From positions 5,704,001-5,768,000 of the forward strand of contig JAHCVI010000001.1 in NCBI GenBank assembly GCA_019096155.1: a stretch of DNA of 64,000 bases, read 5' to 3'. Made by a program: the position numbers and the translations under genes. This document shows, piece by piece, positions 33,581 to 45,657 of the stretch (position 1 is the first letter of the stretch; each line of letters opens with the position of its first letter). Below the pieces are notes generated by a model. The model had not been told where the DNA came from. It did not search any database and saw only the letters and a list, made by a program, of their open reading frames with translations. Origin of the DNA: Staphylotrichum longicolle. Its lineage: Eukaryota > Ascomycota > Sordariomycetes > Sordariales > Chaetomiaceae.

Positions 33581-36487
33581 CTTGACGGTGAGTGTTCGGG
33601 ATGCTTCCGTCCACAGTCGTTTCTGCTGCTCACGGGGCTGAGAATGCAATCAAGGTGCAGTGGAGGCGCAAGATGAGAAAGAGAAACACTGCTGCAATGC
33701 TCGCCAATACAAAAAGCCACAGTTCGCTGACAGAGACGGCGAAAGCAAGGGAGAAAAAAGGAGAAGAGTTGGGGAGGTGTTCAGTTGTTGAAGAGGTGAG
33801 ACCGGCTCGGCCTCCGACCAGGTCCCAGGTTCCAGTCCCACAACTTGGCCCCTGCTCTCCACTGCTCTCCGCGACCGCGACAGCGAACCGACGCAACTTG
33901 CCGGGCACATGCTCCACTTCCCCACACGCTACCCCATGATGCCATCTCAGACACAGCGCTGGGCGCCGACTGCACAGTGGGGCTGCCCCTTGAATACCCC
34001 GCACTCCTCCAACTCCTCGGCTTGGGATGCGGGGCCCGCCTCCACACAATCGGGACCATTCCGTGTTCACCCAATCGAGGGCCTGGGCGGTCCTTGCACA
34101 CCTCGGCTCTGACGTCTCGGTAAACCCTTCTTGGAAACGCGCATGCGAGTCAAGATAAGGTAGTCTGCTTGCAAGTGACTTTTGGTCAGAGCCGGGCGTC
34201 CGGGACCGGCTAGGCCATGACAAACCGTTGCTCGGCCAGTGGCAATCGCCCATGTTTGCCCCTGAATGATGTAAACACGACGACTTCTTCGACGGTCCGC
34301 TCAGGCATTGCCCCTATTCTCCTTGTTTGCACCTCTAACATCATGACTACCTAGGTGACTAGGGCAGGGCGTTACTCATAGCACACAGCACAACAAACGT
34401 GGACATACATAGTACAGAAAAGGCCGTGGATAAGTGCAGTTGTGGTCCACGCGACTTTTCTCAAAATCTCGGAGCAACAAGACACTAAATATATCGTGCT
34501 CTTACAAGACGCATTTGACTCGCTTCTCTCAGTCACTGGATTAGTGTGCATTCTGAAGTCTTTAGTGAGAGCATGTTGCCTTTAAGCCATGGGAGCTGAC
34601 GCGACACAGAACTCCGAATGTGGTCCCAAGCGCAAGACTGGACGAAACGTCTTAGTCCGAGGGTCTTGCTCAAATGAACACAAGCACCAAGCCCCTAAAT
34701 TGAACTTTTCCTAATCGTCAAGATGAGTCGTTCTGAGACGTCACCTGTCAATCCCAAGGCCATCCCATCTCCTCTGGCATGACCAGCTGTGGCTCTCAGG
34801 ACCTGATGTTCCCCCCATGCCCTGACATCCCTATCACCTCAATCAGACTGCCACAGCTCATGCCTAACTCGTGCCACAACACCAAAATCCTAGGTGACCC
34901 CTTATCACCAGTGGCCCGTGCGCCCTCCTCAGGTGACCTCTCGACCATCGTGCTTTCCCAAACACCATTCATCATCACCATCTAAAGGGGAAGGCACGGT
35001 GTTGTAAGCCCTTCACCGACTCTGAATGCCTGATTAGGCAAAGTCGTCCCTCTCCCACTTTCTCAGCCCATCTCCCAGTTCTTCTGTTCATCTTCACCCA
35101 CAGCACCCATCCCCATTCTTCCCTTTCGACCAGCCCTAACCGATCAGGATTTCTCCAGCGTTGGTTTTTTTCCACAGCCCTAGGGCTCTTGATCCCGCAG
35201 TTTTCTTCTTCTTCCACCTACCCAACCAATTCCTCTTCTTCCAACTCTTCCACACAACTTCAACGCCAGCGATATCGAGTATAACACGGCATTGCGCCCT
35301 CAGTTCCAACTAGGCCTGGCCATCGTGAACTTGCCTGTGCCTACAGCAATACCACATCCACATCGTAATGTAAGTATCCGAGTTCGTTCGATTGTTCTAG
35401 GTGCCTGAGGCGACAAGGACACCCCAGAGAGACAGACCGCGACCGACCGACAGCTTAGGCGACTGGCTCAGAAGGGGGGCGTTGCAGTATCGCGTTGACT
35501 GCCCATCCTCCTGACTCCAAAAACTCTTCTTCTCTGTTTCATTGACGAAAATTTCAAGAAATAACTTACTTTTCATTCAATTTAGATTGCCGCCCGCGTC
35601 CCCAGAGGCTTCAACGCAATTCTCAGCCATCTGCCCGTCCCAGCAATCGACAGACACACCGTGGTTTCAAGGCTGGTACGTTGAACCCCAGGAACACCAA
35701 TTGTGCTGCCCTAGACCCCTTGAGAGCTGCGTATATCCCGTCCCCTTCCCTCATTCAGGCACAGAATTGAAGCCATATCTCCCTTGGCCCCGAGATTTGC
35801 ATCCCCAAGAGCTCCTGGGCCTCGATTGGCGCTCGAGATGCTCTGTTTTGACCCAGATGGCCAAGTCTGGCATACCCTCCCTGATATTCTTTTTTGTGGT
35901 TCTCAATCTTGCCCGCCTATCCCCCTTCCTCTTCCTTTTCTCTTCTCCGTTTTCATTCTCTTCCTTCTCGTTAATTATTCCCTTCCGTTTCTCCCTCCTC
36001 CTCGCTCTTTCTCCTCTTCACTTCCTCATCTTCTTCGTATCCTCGCCCTCTTTACCACTTCCTCTCTACATCATCTTGCCATTTCAGAGCTCAGTCTTCC
36101 TTCAGAATCGATGCTCACTGACGGTCCCTTTTGCTTCAAGCCAGAGTTCCAAGCGTCTGGAATCCGCTATATCGACCAGAGTCTCAAAGGTCTCAATCCA
36201 ACGCGTCTCCGACTGAGCAGAAGACGACTCGTAGGAGTCTCGAACAGACGAGGTAAGTTCTCTTCTTTACGCCTGAGAGCTGCTCCATCGTATGATGGAC
36301 GTCATCGACGTCGTTCGGCCCCTTGAACCATTGAATGTTCTTTGCTGCTCTCGGCAGAACACCAAGCGCAAACCTAGCACGTATTTCATCGGCAATTTCA
36401 ACAGTTTACAGCCAGAACCTGCTCATGAGACCATGTCGCTGACAATCTGGCGCACAGCAGAACGTACACACAAGCATCATCTCTGAT
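33581..36487. other. 2.9 kb divergent region with spliced-looking 5' leader of the dioxygenase
   Basis: Upstream of two divergent genes. No protein is supported. Before the dioxygenase start, strong splice sites suggest a spliced leader: donor GTAAGT at 35370 with acceptor TTTAG ending near 35585, and donor GTAAGT at 36252 with acceptor CGGCAG ending near 36358. A 35.9-36.1 kb stretch is almost pure C/T. An upstream frame beginning at ATG 36111 stops soon after either splice choice, so it is a leader uORF at most. Confidence 0.45.
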
Positions 36488-39221
36488 ATGACTTCAGTCA
36501 TGGATCACATTGCCGAAGAGATCACCGTTGCCTCTTGGGAGTCGTCTCCCCTGACCACTCCTCCCGCATCAACTCCGGGAACTTCGCCGATGAGGGCTTC
36601 CGGCGAGGGGTCAATTGCCGTGTCCTCTGACACGGCTCTTGATCAGCCTTCTTGCATGGTTACCTTGAAGATCCCCGGTCGCTTGGCTGCACGGCGCGCT
36701 CAAATGGCCATCAAGCGAACATTTGAGGACTTGGACTCAGGTGTAATCGAAAACCCCACCAAGCGCACTCGTCGCGATGTTGCAGCTGTGGGCGAGACTG
36801 GGCAATCCTCTCACATGGAGGAAGCTGGGTCCTCCCAGTCCACAGTCGACATCGACTATGCCGAGGACTCACAAGAACAACCCATGCTGACAATTCTTGG
36901 GTCGATGGCCGGTGCTAACAAAAAAGCGGCTGGCTCTTCCCAAATCAAAGCCACCCGAGCTGCCCCGAACACCACGTCCCCCGCTGGCAGGCCCCTAGTT
37001 TGGGCAAATGGGCGCGGCGCCCTGTGTGAAGCCTTGCCCTACTTCAAGGCTTACAAGGGCAGCCTGCATTCGGCCAATGTAGTCGCCCAAGGTTTTCTGA
37101 TTGACCAAGAGGCGGACGACATTGACATTTTTGGCGCCCAGGTCATCATTTCTTCTGTGTAAGTTCATATAGCCGTTTTGGACCCTGCTGGTTTTCCCTT
37201 TTCTTGTTATTCACATTGCTCACGGGCCTGTCAGGGGCGGCAACCGAGTCAAAGACCGCGAAACTGGCGCAATGATCCGGGCGAAGGATTCCTCCGACAC
37301 TGCTACCAACGTGCGTGCGATCATGGCTGCTTATCAAAGCAAGAGCCTAGTAGCAGTAATTGCAGGTACGTCTTATGAACATTCTTTGGGCGTGTGTGAG
37401 GTGTTTGTTAACAGCCCGTCGCAGGCGAGGGTCATCCTCTTTATTCTTGCCAGCCCCCGCACCCCTATTCGGTTCTCGCCTACTTCCACATTACCGACGT
37501 ATGGAAGGAGAAGTGCATTCCCGCAGAGGGCAAACAGGCGGTCACTGTCTGCCGCATCCGCTTTGAGAAAGCGGATCTCTCTGAACCCTCTTGGTGGGTG
37601 CCGGAGGGTGCCAACACAGACTCAACTGCTGCCGCCACTTCGACAGTGAGGACCTCACTCACTACCTGCAGCAAATGCAACAACTCAAGCAAGCAGATCT
37701 ATACTGTTGGTTGGTTCTGCTTGAACCAGGTGTGCGAACACTATTTTGTGTTCCCCGACGGCGTTGCGGTCGACCCCAACGGCCTTGCTTACACTTCGGC
37801 CTTCCTCAATGAGCGCACGCCGTTCAAAGGTAAGATCCCCTCGATCAAGCCTCCTGTTCCCAACTCTGCCGGATTTCACGGTACAGAGATGGCTCTCCGG
37901 CGCGGCTTTGTGTGCCCCGATTGCGGCTGCTGCAACCGCCGGGTCTACTGGAACCGCTGGGTTTGCGAAAACAAAGAGTGCCAGTACACTCGTGATGCTC
38001 CTATGCTCCCCTATCCTGCGGCCCTTCTCAAGAAGGAGAACGACAAGTTCGATCGCCTCATGGACACAAGGAGGAGGAGGTACGGCGTTAACGAGAATAC
38101 ACTGAATGAAGATACTTATTCTCATGACCCGTTTGCCACGATCTACCAGCGTGGCTATCTCCAGTTCTCGCAGACCCTCAACCTGGGCGGCTATGAAGTT
38201 CGCCAGTATTTCCTTCCAGACGCCCAAGGCAAGATTCTCGGGTCTTTTAGCATTTTCTCGGCCAGCCAGGACGTCAACTCCAGGCCTGATGGCCCGAATG
38301 ATCTTTTCCGGACGCTTGAGCTCACTGACATTGGTCTGCGTCGAAACCCTGCTGCTGTCGTTGGTCGTAAGTAAACCGATGAGGAGCAACATCAACATGC
38401 GCTAACAATGTCACGTAGACAAACTCGAAGGGTATACCCGGCACTTCCAGCAGAACTTTGTAAGTCCACTCAAAGACGCATACCGCTCTTGTTCTAACAG
38501 CACCAGGGCGCCAGATACAAGTTTGGCGTTTCAGTGCAGTCCAAGGGCTTTGCGGAGGCACCTGACGTGATTCTTCGTGCTCTCCACCGCTTGATCTGGG
38601 CAAAGCAGGTCGCCGTTGACAACTCCAACGCATTCATCGGTACCTTGGATCAGAAGAACATCGGCGAACATGCCCTTGTGAACAACGCCATGAGCTTCAA
38701 CGAACTTCTCGCGCTTGGCTACATGGAGGACGACAAGATCAACGTAGGTGACTTTACCAACGTATTCAGACTCTCCTTGCTGACATGTAGCCCAAACAGT
38801 ACCACGATGATGGCGAGAGCGAGCTTGGCCCTGTCGTTGCTGCCCTCTCGCTCGGCTCTCCCTCCACCATGCGCTTCCGGCCCAAGCGCAACACACAGTT
38901 TTCCCTTCCAACTCACTTGGAGCATGGAAAAGCCTGCTATAAGGAGGTTCTCGAGGTCACTATGAAGCATGGTGACATGATGGTTATGGCCGGGACGGAG
39001 ATCCAGAAGGTCTACGAGGTTCGTCATCCGTGGCAGATGATAAGCTTGGGCATGTCTGATATTTCTAGCACACCGTCGACCCCCATGGAATGCGCCGCTT
39101 CTCACTCACCGCTCGATACATCGACCCCGAGCGGATGGTCTCGCAGGAAGACCGCGATGATGCCGCCATCAAGGGCGCAATCCCCGCCCACGCCCAAGCT
39201 TTCGCCTACGACGGCCAGTAA
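36488..39221 (+). CDS. AlkB-like 2-oxoglutarate/Fe(II) dioxygenase with two zinc ribbons
   Basis: Seven exons: 36488-37158, 37235-37365, 37425-38366, 38419-38459, 38507-38743, 38791-39018 and 39069-39221; introns of 47-76 nt; 800 aa with frame closed at every junction. Residues 1-175 are disordered, with a basic patch (KRTFEDLDSG, TKRTRRD). Residues about 177-300 form a beta-rich block containing ADDIDIFGAQVIISSVGGNRV. Two zinc ribbons of identical spacing, C-x2-C-x13-C-x4-C, follow: C349/C352/C366/C371 and C431/C434/C448/C453. The AlkB-type double-stranded beta helix has H679-x-D681 (YHDDGE), a distal H751 (VYEHTV) and R760 and R766, six apart as in the AlkB 2OG-binding pair. An oxidative demethylase or hydroxylase acting on nucleic acid or protein is inferred; the substrate is unknown. 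Start M5 (36500) is also possible. Confidence 0.88.
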
Positions 39222-39899
39222 ACCTGCGACCACTCGATGCCGCCCGATGCAGAAGGTTATAGGGGCGGCAATATCTTTGCATCTGCTATCGTTGCTTCGA
39301 CGTTTCAAACTCTTCCGGAAATGACGCTTATCTTGCGAATTCTAAAGTCATTTGACGCGCATTGTTGCGCAACCAAACGCTTGCACCTACGAGGGCGAGC
39401 TCTCGATATAGCCATCTCCCATCCCATGGTCTCAAGTTCCCAATCTGGACAGGATTTGGAGCCATTTGCTCGCGGTGCAGAAACGCTTCTTTTCGTTTCA
39501 AGACACAAACATACTTATCGACGGCATTGGAATGGGGAACAGGAAATGGGTTTCGGGGTCTCTCCATGATTTGCCGGCATGGACTCAAGCAAGGTTTCTC
39601 AAGGGTGCCTGACTCCGGGTATGCACTCTCCCCGTCTTCAATTCCATTCATATCTTTTCACAGCTCGACAAGCATAAGCACATGCTCCTGGTCGAAAGAT
39701 AGCTATAGAAATGGCAGTCCCACACATCATGCTCACAACTCATGTGTATCCTTGCTCCAAATGGTGAAGCATCGTGTGACTCTCTTCGCAATATGCAGGT
39801 GGTTTTGAGATGTGGTATTGTTACAAAATGTACAAAGGTGGACAGATGACGCAGCGGTCTGGGACGGTATCATACGAGGCCATGTCACGATCCACCCCC
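39222..39899. other. convergent intergenic region, 678 bp
   Basis: Between the dioxygenase stop and the ATP12 stop on the other strand. Only short random frames occur. Both 3' UTRs are expected here. Confidence 0.5.
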
Positions 39900-41192
39900 T
39901 TAACCGCTCTTGGACCCAGTCCCCTTTCCTGCAACCAGCAAGACCACACTCCCCAACTGCCGCCTCAGATCCTCCTTCTCGACATCGTGCGTGTCCTCGA
40001 CCTCGCCCCAGCGCCCCGTCTGCCATGCCACCTCCAAGCTCACCGCCTGCGCCGCCTCTTCCACCCCAAACTTCTCCTCGGCCTTGCCGGCCGCCGGAGC
40101 CGTAGCCGGAGCCTGGGCGTGGGCGCCTTCCTCGCTCCACTCCACGACCAAGCGCGCCGCGGCCAGCAGGCTCTTGCCCGCCAGCGTGCCCCGCTCCAGC
40201 GCGGCCAGCTCAAAGGGGGAGAGCGAGAGGATCCAGCCCTGCACCACCTCGCGCGTGCCGGGGGCCTGGTGGCGCGGGAGGATGGAGGTCTCGTCGAGCA
40301 CGGGCACGATGGAGACGCCCGGCCAGATGCGCGCCTGCAGGTAGGACGCCGTCGCGGCGTAGGCTTGTTCCTGCCGCTCGCGGAGCGTGGGGCCGTCGAG
40401 CGACGGGTCGTGGTCGCCTGGGTTGGGGGGCGGGGCGAAGCAGAGGAGGGAGTCGGTGTCGAGGTAGCGGAGGAGGGTGGTGGTGATGGAGGCGCGGATG
40501 GTGGGCGACTGGGAGGTGGCGGCGGCGTCGTCGGCGGCGATGTCGAGGGCGCGGCAGACGAGCGAGGTCAGCGGGATCAGGTGCTGCTTGGTCGCCTGCG
40601 AGGCCGAGACGAGGTTGTCCACTCGAGGGCGAGGGCGTGGGCTAGGTGCGGCTTGGAGGCGGGCAGGCGGATGATGGCTTTGGTGGGTGGGTGGCGGAGG
40701 GGCCGGGCGTCGAGGTGGATTTCGAGGGCGCCTTTTTGGGGGGAGGGAAAGGGGGTTAGTTTAAAGGGGGAACGGGAGGGGAGGGAGGAGAAGGGGTGGG
40801 GGGAAGAATGTACCATTGACCTCGCGCACATGCACATCCTTCCAGAAGCGCCTCTTCAGCCCCCCCGTCTTGCTCTTCCCGCTCGCGCTATCCTGCTGCT
40901 GCTGCTGCTGCTGCTGCTTCAGCGCCTTGACATCCCCGGCCTGCTTCAGCAGCGCGGCGTGCTTCCGGCGCCGCGCCAGCCTCGCCTCGCGCTCCTCGGC
41001 GGCGAACTCGTCGGTCGGCTGCGGGGGCTCCGGCGGCGGACCGGTGCCATATACGGGGACGACCTTGGCGGGCTGGGCGGGGTTGGTGTGTATCGCGCGC
41101 GCGGCGGCGGCGGCGGCTGCGAGGCGGGTGCTGCTGGACGCGACGGGCCGCGCCAGCGGGAGGAGGAGACAGAGTCTCGTGGCGGGCGCCAT
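39900..41192 (-). CDS. ATP12: mitochondrial F1-ATPase assembly factor ATP12, one frameshift
   Basis: Chaperone that binds free F1 alpha subunit in the mitochondrial matrix during ATP synthase assembly. Exon 1 (41192-40814) starts MAPATRLCLLLPLARPVASS, an Arg/Ala/Ser-rich targeting sequence. It continues through a charged segment with eight Gln (CTG repeat) and reaches RRFWKDVHVREVN. An 82-nt intron (40813-40732) follows. Exon 2 encodes GALEIHLDARPLRHPPTKA, then LAHALALEW, and after a one-base loss at about 40619 the family block DNLVSASQATKQHLIPLTSL, followed by the C-terminal domain to 39900. Inserting one G (GTGGAC to GTGGGAC) joins Glu-Trp to Asp-Asn and gives 403 aa with every conserved element in order. 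As written, the frame shift would truncate the product shortly after LALEW. ATG 41192 is chosen because the presequence starts there. Confidence 0.87.
40893..40916. repeat. (CTG)8 repeat encoding polyglutamine in ATP12
   Basis: Eight perfect CTG units (CAG on the coding strand) give eight consecutive Gln in the charged segment before the ATP12 domain. Confidence 0.9.
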
Positions 41193-42041
41193 CTCGAAGG
41201 GTCCAATTGCCGGCGGTCGGGGCAGGAGGTCGGGTATCCGGTATGCGCGGCGCGGGACTGGGTACATGCGCCCGGAAGTAGGTTAGGTTTGTCGGCGTGG
41301 GCGGGATGGGGATGAGAGAAACATTTTCTTGTCAAAGAAAGTTCGCGGCTGTTACCGGGGCAGGGGTCGAGAGTGCGCTAGGCAGGGGGACAGCTCCGCT
41401 GGAAATTCCCCGATTGGGAGATGGCGGGCCAGGGTTAAGAGGTGACATCACTTACATCCAGAGTTCCAGACTCCCAGCATCTGCTTCATCCCGGGTACAG
41501 GTACAGGCGAAAAAAGACAACAATGAACCCCTGGTTTTTGGGAGTCTGAATCTTTATACCTCGAAAAACGCCTTCTAGTATGTGATCTTGATATTCATAC
41601 AGCCTTGAAGAACACAGTCCACCCACTACATGACCGCTTGCAAAGGATCTCCCATCAGCAAAACTGTTTCCGCCACGCCACGCCCTGGATGTGCAACTAA
41701 TCTAACGTAAACAGCAGACTCCCCTTGAAAATCACAGTAAACATGATCCATCCATCAATCTCCCCTTCGCCGCGCAAAGGGATATAGAACTAGAAAAAAC
41801 CCAAACAGAGAAACCTCCACTCTTCACCACCACCACCTATTCCTGTTTTGCCGTGCTGGCCGTGTTGAATCAAACCCTCCGCGAAGAGGTTAAAAAGCAA
41901 CCCCTCTACATCCCATTACCCAAGCCACCCAATCCATCCATCCATGCTCCCAACACTAAAAAAACCAAACCACCAGCCCAAACCAAACTAGACAACCCCC
42001 CTCCCCCTTCGAGGAAAATGAGGTGAAAAAAAAAAAAAAAA
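41193..42041. other. intergenic region, 849 bp
   Basis: ATP12 promoter side and EFR3 3' side, both genes on minus. C/A-rich between 41700 and 42020, with an A-run just before the EFR3 stop. No gene. Confidence 0.5.
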
Positions 42042-45000
42042 TCAATAAGGAGGCCTCGCAACCCCTCCACCAAACCGCCCCTCCCCTTCCTCCCCCACAT
42101 GCGCATCAATCCCCTTCAGCAACGCAGTCAGGTCCATGACGGGCAATTTCTCGTCCGGCGCGGACGCCACCCCAACCAGGCCCCACGACGATGACAGGAC
42201 CCTGTTCTCACCGCCGCCGCCGCCGCCTCGGCTCTTGACGCTGCGCTTCGAGGTGGATGGGCGCGGGAGCGAAGGCGGGGCATACTCCTGCTGCTGCGCC
42301 GTGCCGCTTGCTTTGCTCAACACCCTCCCTCCTGCTCCGTCTGCGACGAGGCCGGAGGGGATCGGCGGGACGGGCGGGACCGCGTCGTCGGTGTTGCCGT
42401 CAGCGTCGCCGCCGCCGCCGCCGTCTTGCATGGGGTGGGAACTGAGGGGTCCGCCGGGGAGGGAGGACTTGCGCTCGCGCTCGCGCGAGACGGGGCGTTG
42501 GCTGTTGACGTCCAGGTTCGTTGCTGTTGTGGCGGGCCCGTCCGGTTCACTGGTGCCCGCGGTTCCGGTGCCAGCGGCGGCAGGGTTGAAGGAGAGTTCG
42601 CTGAGGGCCATGTCGTAGCTGACAAGGCTGTCGCTGCTGGAATCGTCGTCGTGCTGGAAGCCGACGCCGCCGATGCCGCTGCCGACGCCCGTGCCGTGCA
42701 TGGTTGGCGGGGGCTGGAGGTGGCCCGATAGGACGAGCTTGAGCTGCTCGACAGATGTGACTTGGTCCTTGGCGACGCCGTTGCCAGCCGGGGTGGGGGA
42801 GTGGCCGCTGCGGAGGCTTGATTTGCGCAGCTTCGGCAGGTCGACGCCCGGGGCGGAGGAAGGGCGGAGGTTTGTCCTGCTACCGTGCGGGGAGGATCGG
42901 TCTGGCCGGAGGTTGTGTCCGTTGGCTGCCAGGGCGCCGTTGGCGGCGAGACGGTTGGTGCCTGTGGTCCCGGAGCGGGAGCCGTTGAGGGAGGCGGATT
43001 TGCTGGCGGTCTGCGCGGCCGCGAGGACGGCCTCGCGGCTCCAGTCGCTGAGCATCTGCTCTCGGAAATGCGCGGGGATCTCGTGCTCCGTCTCGATGGT
43101 GGGGATGGGGCTCAGGGTCGAGCCCATGATAGGGTGCGAGAAGCTCCGGCCGGGGCTAGCAGCCGGGCTCTGCGGCGGGGAGGTTGTCTGTTCCTCATAT
43201 GCCGTGCAGATGCACTCCACGAGCGCTAATCTCTCGTCAAATGGAAGAAGCGCCTCCGACTCGATCTCCTCGATGGGCAGTCTCGGCTGACGCCGGACGG
43301 TGCCCGGGATGCCCGTCAGGTCGAAGCTAGGAGGGGGGATGTTGACGCCGTCGACCCAGAAGTTCTTGCTGCGGCGACGGACAATCTCGTTGTGAATCAC
43401 CCTCCCGACAATGGAGCCCTCAAAGTCGAACTTCTCGGTCAGAATCCAAAAGTAGCCGTGGACCAGACTGCCGAGCCTGACCTTGTGGACGGGCGTCTCG
43501 GCATCCTGAATGTCCTCCTGAAGCCTGAAAATCATCGGCAAGCCGTATCGAACTGCATTCACGCCGAGCTTGTCGACCAATTTTGCCAACAAGACGTGGA
43601 GGAGAACGACATCGGTCTCGTAGTCGATGTACTGAATCGCGTTGTCGTACATGGACAGGTGGAGCAGCTGCAAGAAATGCGACCTGGGAACAGGGACGGG
43701 CTTTTCCCGGGCAGAGGCACTCGATACTGCCCTCCTCGCGAGTGACGCGCCCTGGAGCTCCCGGTTCTTGAGCATCGACCGCGCCGTTTCGTCCCTAGCC
43801 TTCCAATCGGTGCTCGTCGTCTCACGGTCCAGCCACGTCAGCACCGCATCCGCGTATGCCTTCCGCACGAGGCCGTCTGGGTCCCGCAGCAACCACTGCG
43901 TGCCGTCCCAGACCTGGATCGGGACGTGGCTTCTTGACAGGGCGAGGTTGCCGCTCATCTTGGTTCGCGGGTTCGCGACGAGCAGAACCGATTTGATAGC
44001 CCGCAGCGCGGCAATCTTAGCGACGGTCAGGGCAAAGAGAGAGTCAACGTGGTGCTCGTCTGCGAGGGCCTGAACGGACGACTTGGGCGTGTCAGACCTC
44101 TCTCCGCGGGGGGAGCCCGACGTGCTGCCAGACCTCGGCGGCTTGAGCTTTTGCAGTATTGTGGAGATCATGTCGGAGATCTGATCGGCATAATAGACAT
44201 GCGTCGCGAGGTCTCCGGTGCACTCCTGGAGACGGAGCAGCAGGTCTTTGCGTTCCGCCGCGACCTGCTCGGCGCTGTTGGTAAACTGAGTGTTACTCGC
44301 AAAGCGGGGATCTGGCTGCCCAGGCAGATGCGGCTCGCTCCGCATGCTGTTCGGGTCCCCTGGCATCTGCACGAGCTTCCGCATATGTGCAATAAACTGG
44401 AGCAGAACATCGATCACGCTGAGGCCAATCAGGTTGATATCGGACCGCAGAAGCGCGCCAATCATGGCCACCAAGACGATGTGTTGCCGCAGGGTTTCGT
44501 CGGAGAGGGGGTACTGGACAAGCGAGTCCATGGCGGTGACGAGAATAGTGAAGCGATCGGCGACAGGAGCCCACCGGGCAGCCAGGAGAAACATCTTGAC
44601 GGCCCAGCCGCTGTCCCTCCCGTCGGTGTCGGTCCTGACGACATCCTCTTGCTGGCTGACCCGCTCCTGGACGAACTTCAAGAGCGCAACGGCGCCAGCA
44701 TGGACCTGCGACCGGTTGGTGGCGACAAAGATCTGCCTCAGACACTCCATAGCCAGCACGCCGGTATCCTCCTCGGCAAGCTTGTCCATGTCCATGGCGG
44801 TGTCGGCGAGCGCGATGGGGTTCGTGTTGGATTCGCTCGCAGCCGTCTGCACCGTCGCGATGCTAGTCCGTCGCCTGAGTAACGCGCCGCCCATTTTCTC
44901 CTCCATCTCGGCTCGTTGGTGCAACACGTCGAGGAAATCTTCGTTGTCGGTCCAGAGGTTCTCAAGAATCATGGGGACGACAAAGTCGTACTGCTGGGTC

Positions 45001-45657
45001 GTGACGGAAGAGAGGGCTTCGGACGCGGTGACGCTCTTGATGGCCTTGAGACCCGTGTTCCTCCACCGCAGCGCTATGGGCTTGCTCGGCTCGAGTTTTC
45101 CAGGAAAGGCGCGCGTCGAGGCGAGGGAAGCGTACTGCTGGACGATATTCAGGTATTGTCGCAAGTAGGCTTGGTCGCCCATCAGAGAGGTCGGGTCGTG
45201 GTGGGCGCAGAAGGCCTCAAAGGTTGGGATGGACGACTCGACCATGGTGATGTCGCGCGACTTGAGGATCTGTTCGAGGACCTGGAGGACGCATGATGCA
45301 AAGAGCGGGAGGTCCTTTGGTGTTTTTTCGATCAGGGCTGTCAGGATCTGCAGCGTAACTTGGACATTGCTGTTGAGTTCGCGCGAATGGTTAGCGGCGC
45401 ATGGTCTACAGCAGCCACGTGGAAAGCGAACGGGGGTCCTACCCTATCCTCTGGCGATAGACGTCGCTGGCTGTCTTCTTTTCGAGGAAGCTGCCGACTT
45501 TCTGGATCTTGGAGCGGCGCGACTGGGCATAGAACAGCAGGTAGCTGAGCTCGCTCGAGTTCGGCTTGACGTCGACGGCGCCTTTTGTCGTCCGCGGGTA
45601 GCATTTCAGGACGAGAACCTGGTGCTTCGGGCGACACTTTTGCTGGAGCGCGTGCAT
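42042..45657 (-). CDS. EFR3: EFR3-type plasma-membrane scaffold for PI 4-kinase
   Basis: Peripheral membrane protein that, with Ypp1/TTC7, anchors the PI 4-kinase Stt4 at the plasma membrane. Two exons, 45657-45443 and 45369-42042, with a 73-nt intron (donor GTAGGA, acceptor AACAG); 1180 aa. The N-terminus MHALQQKCRPKHQVLVLKCYPR has two Cys and a basic patch, the expected acylation and lipid-binding end. It is followed by ELSYLLFYAQSRRSKIQKVG and VGSFLEKKTASDVYRQRIGN, which are characteristic of fungal Efr3. Helical-repeat sequence (ARM/HEAT-like) fills about residues 80-700. The last third is Ser/Gly/Pro-rich and disordered, with several Arg-Ser phosphosite-like patches, ending GVARPPY. Length is slightly above the yeast protein. 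No lesions seen; the call is firm from the N-terminal block. Confidence 0.9.

Noticed and set aside
38460..38500. Earlier acceptor (CTAACAG) for the 38460 intron of the dioxygenase
   Set aside because: It overlaps the branch-site-like CTAAC; the acceptor ending at 38506 gives the better family join NF/GARYKFG.
39810..41315. 501-codon plus-strand frame opposite ATP12
   Set aside because: Arises from GC-rich antisense of ATP12. The minus strand holds recognisable ATP12 blocks and a mitochondrial presequence.
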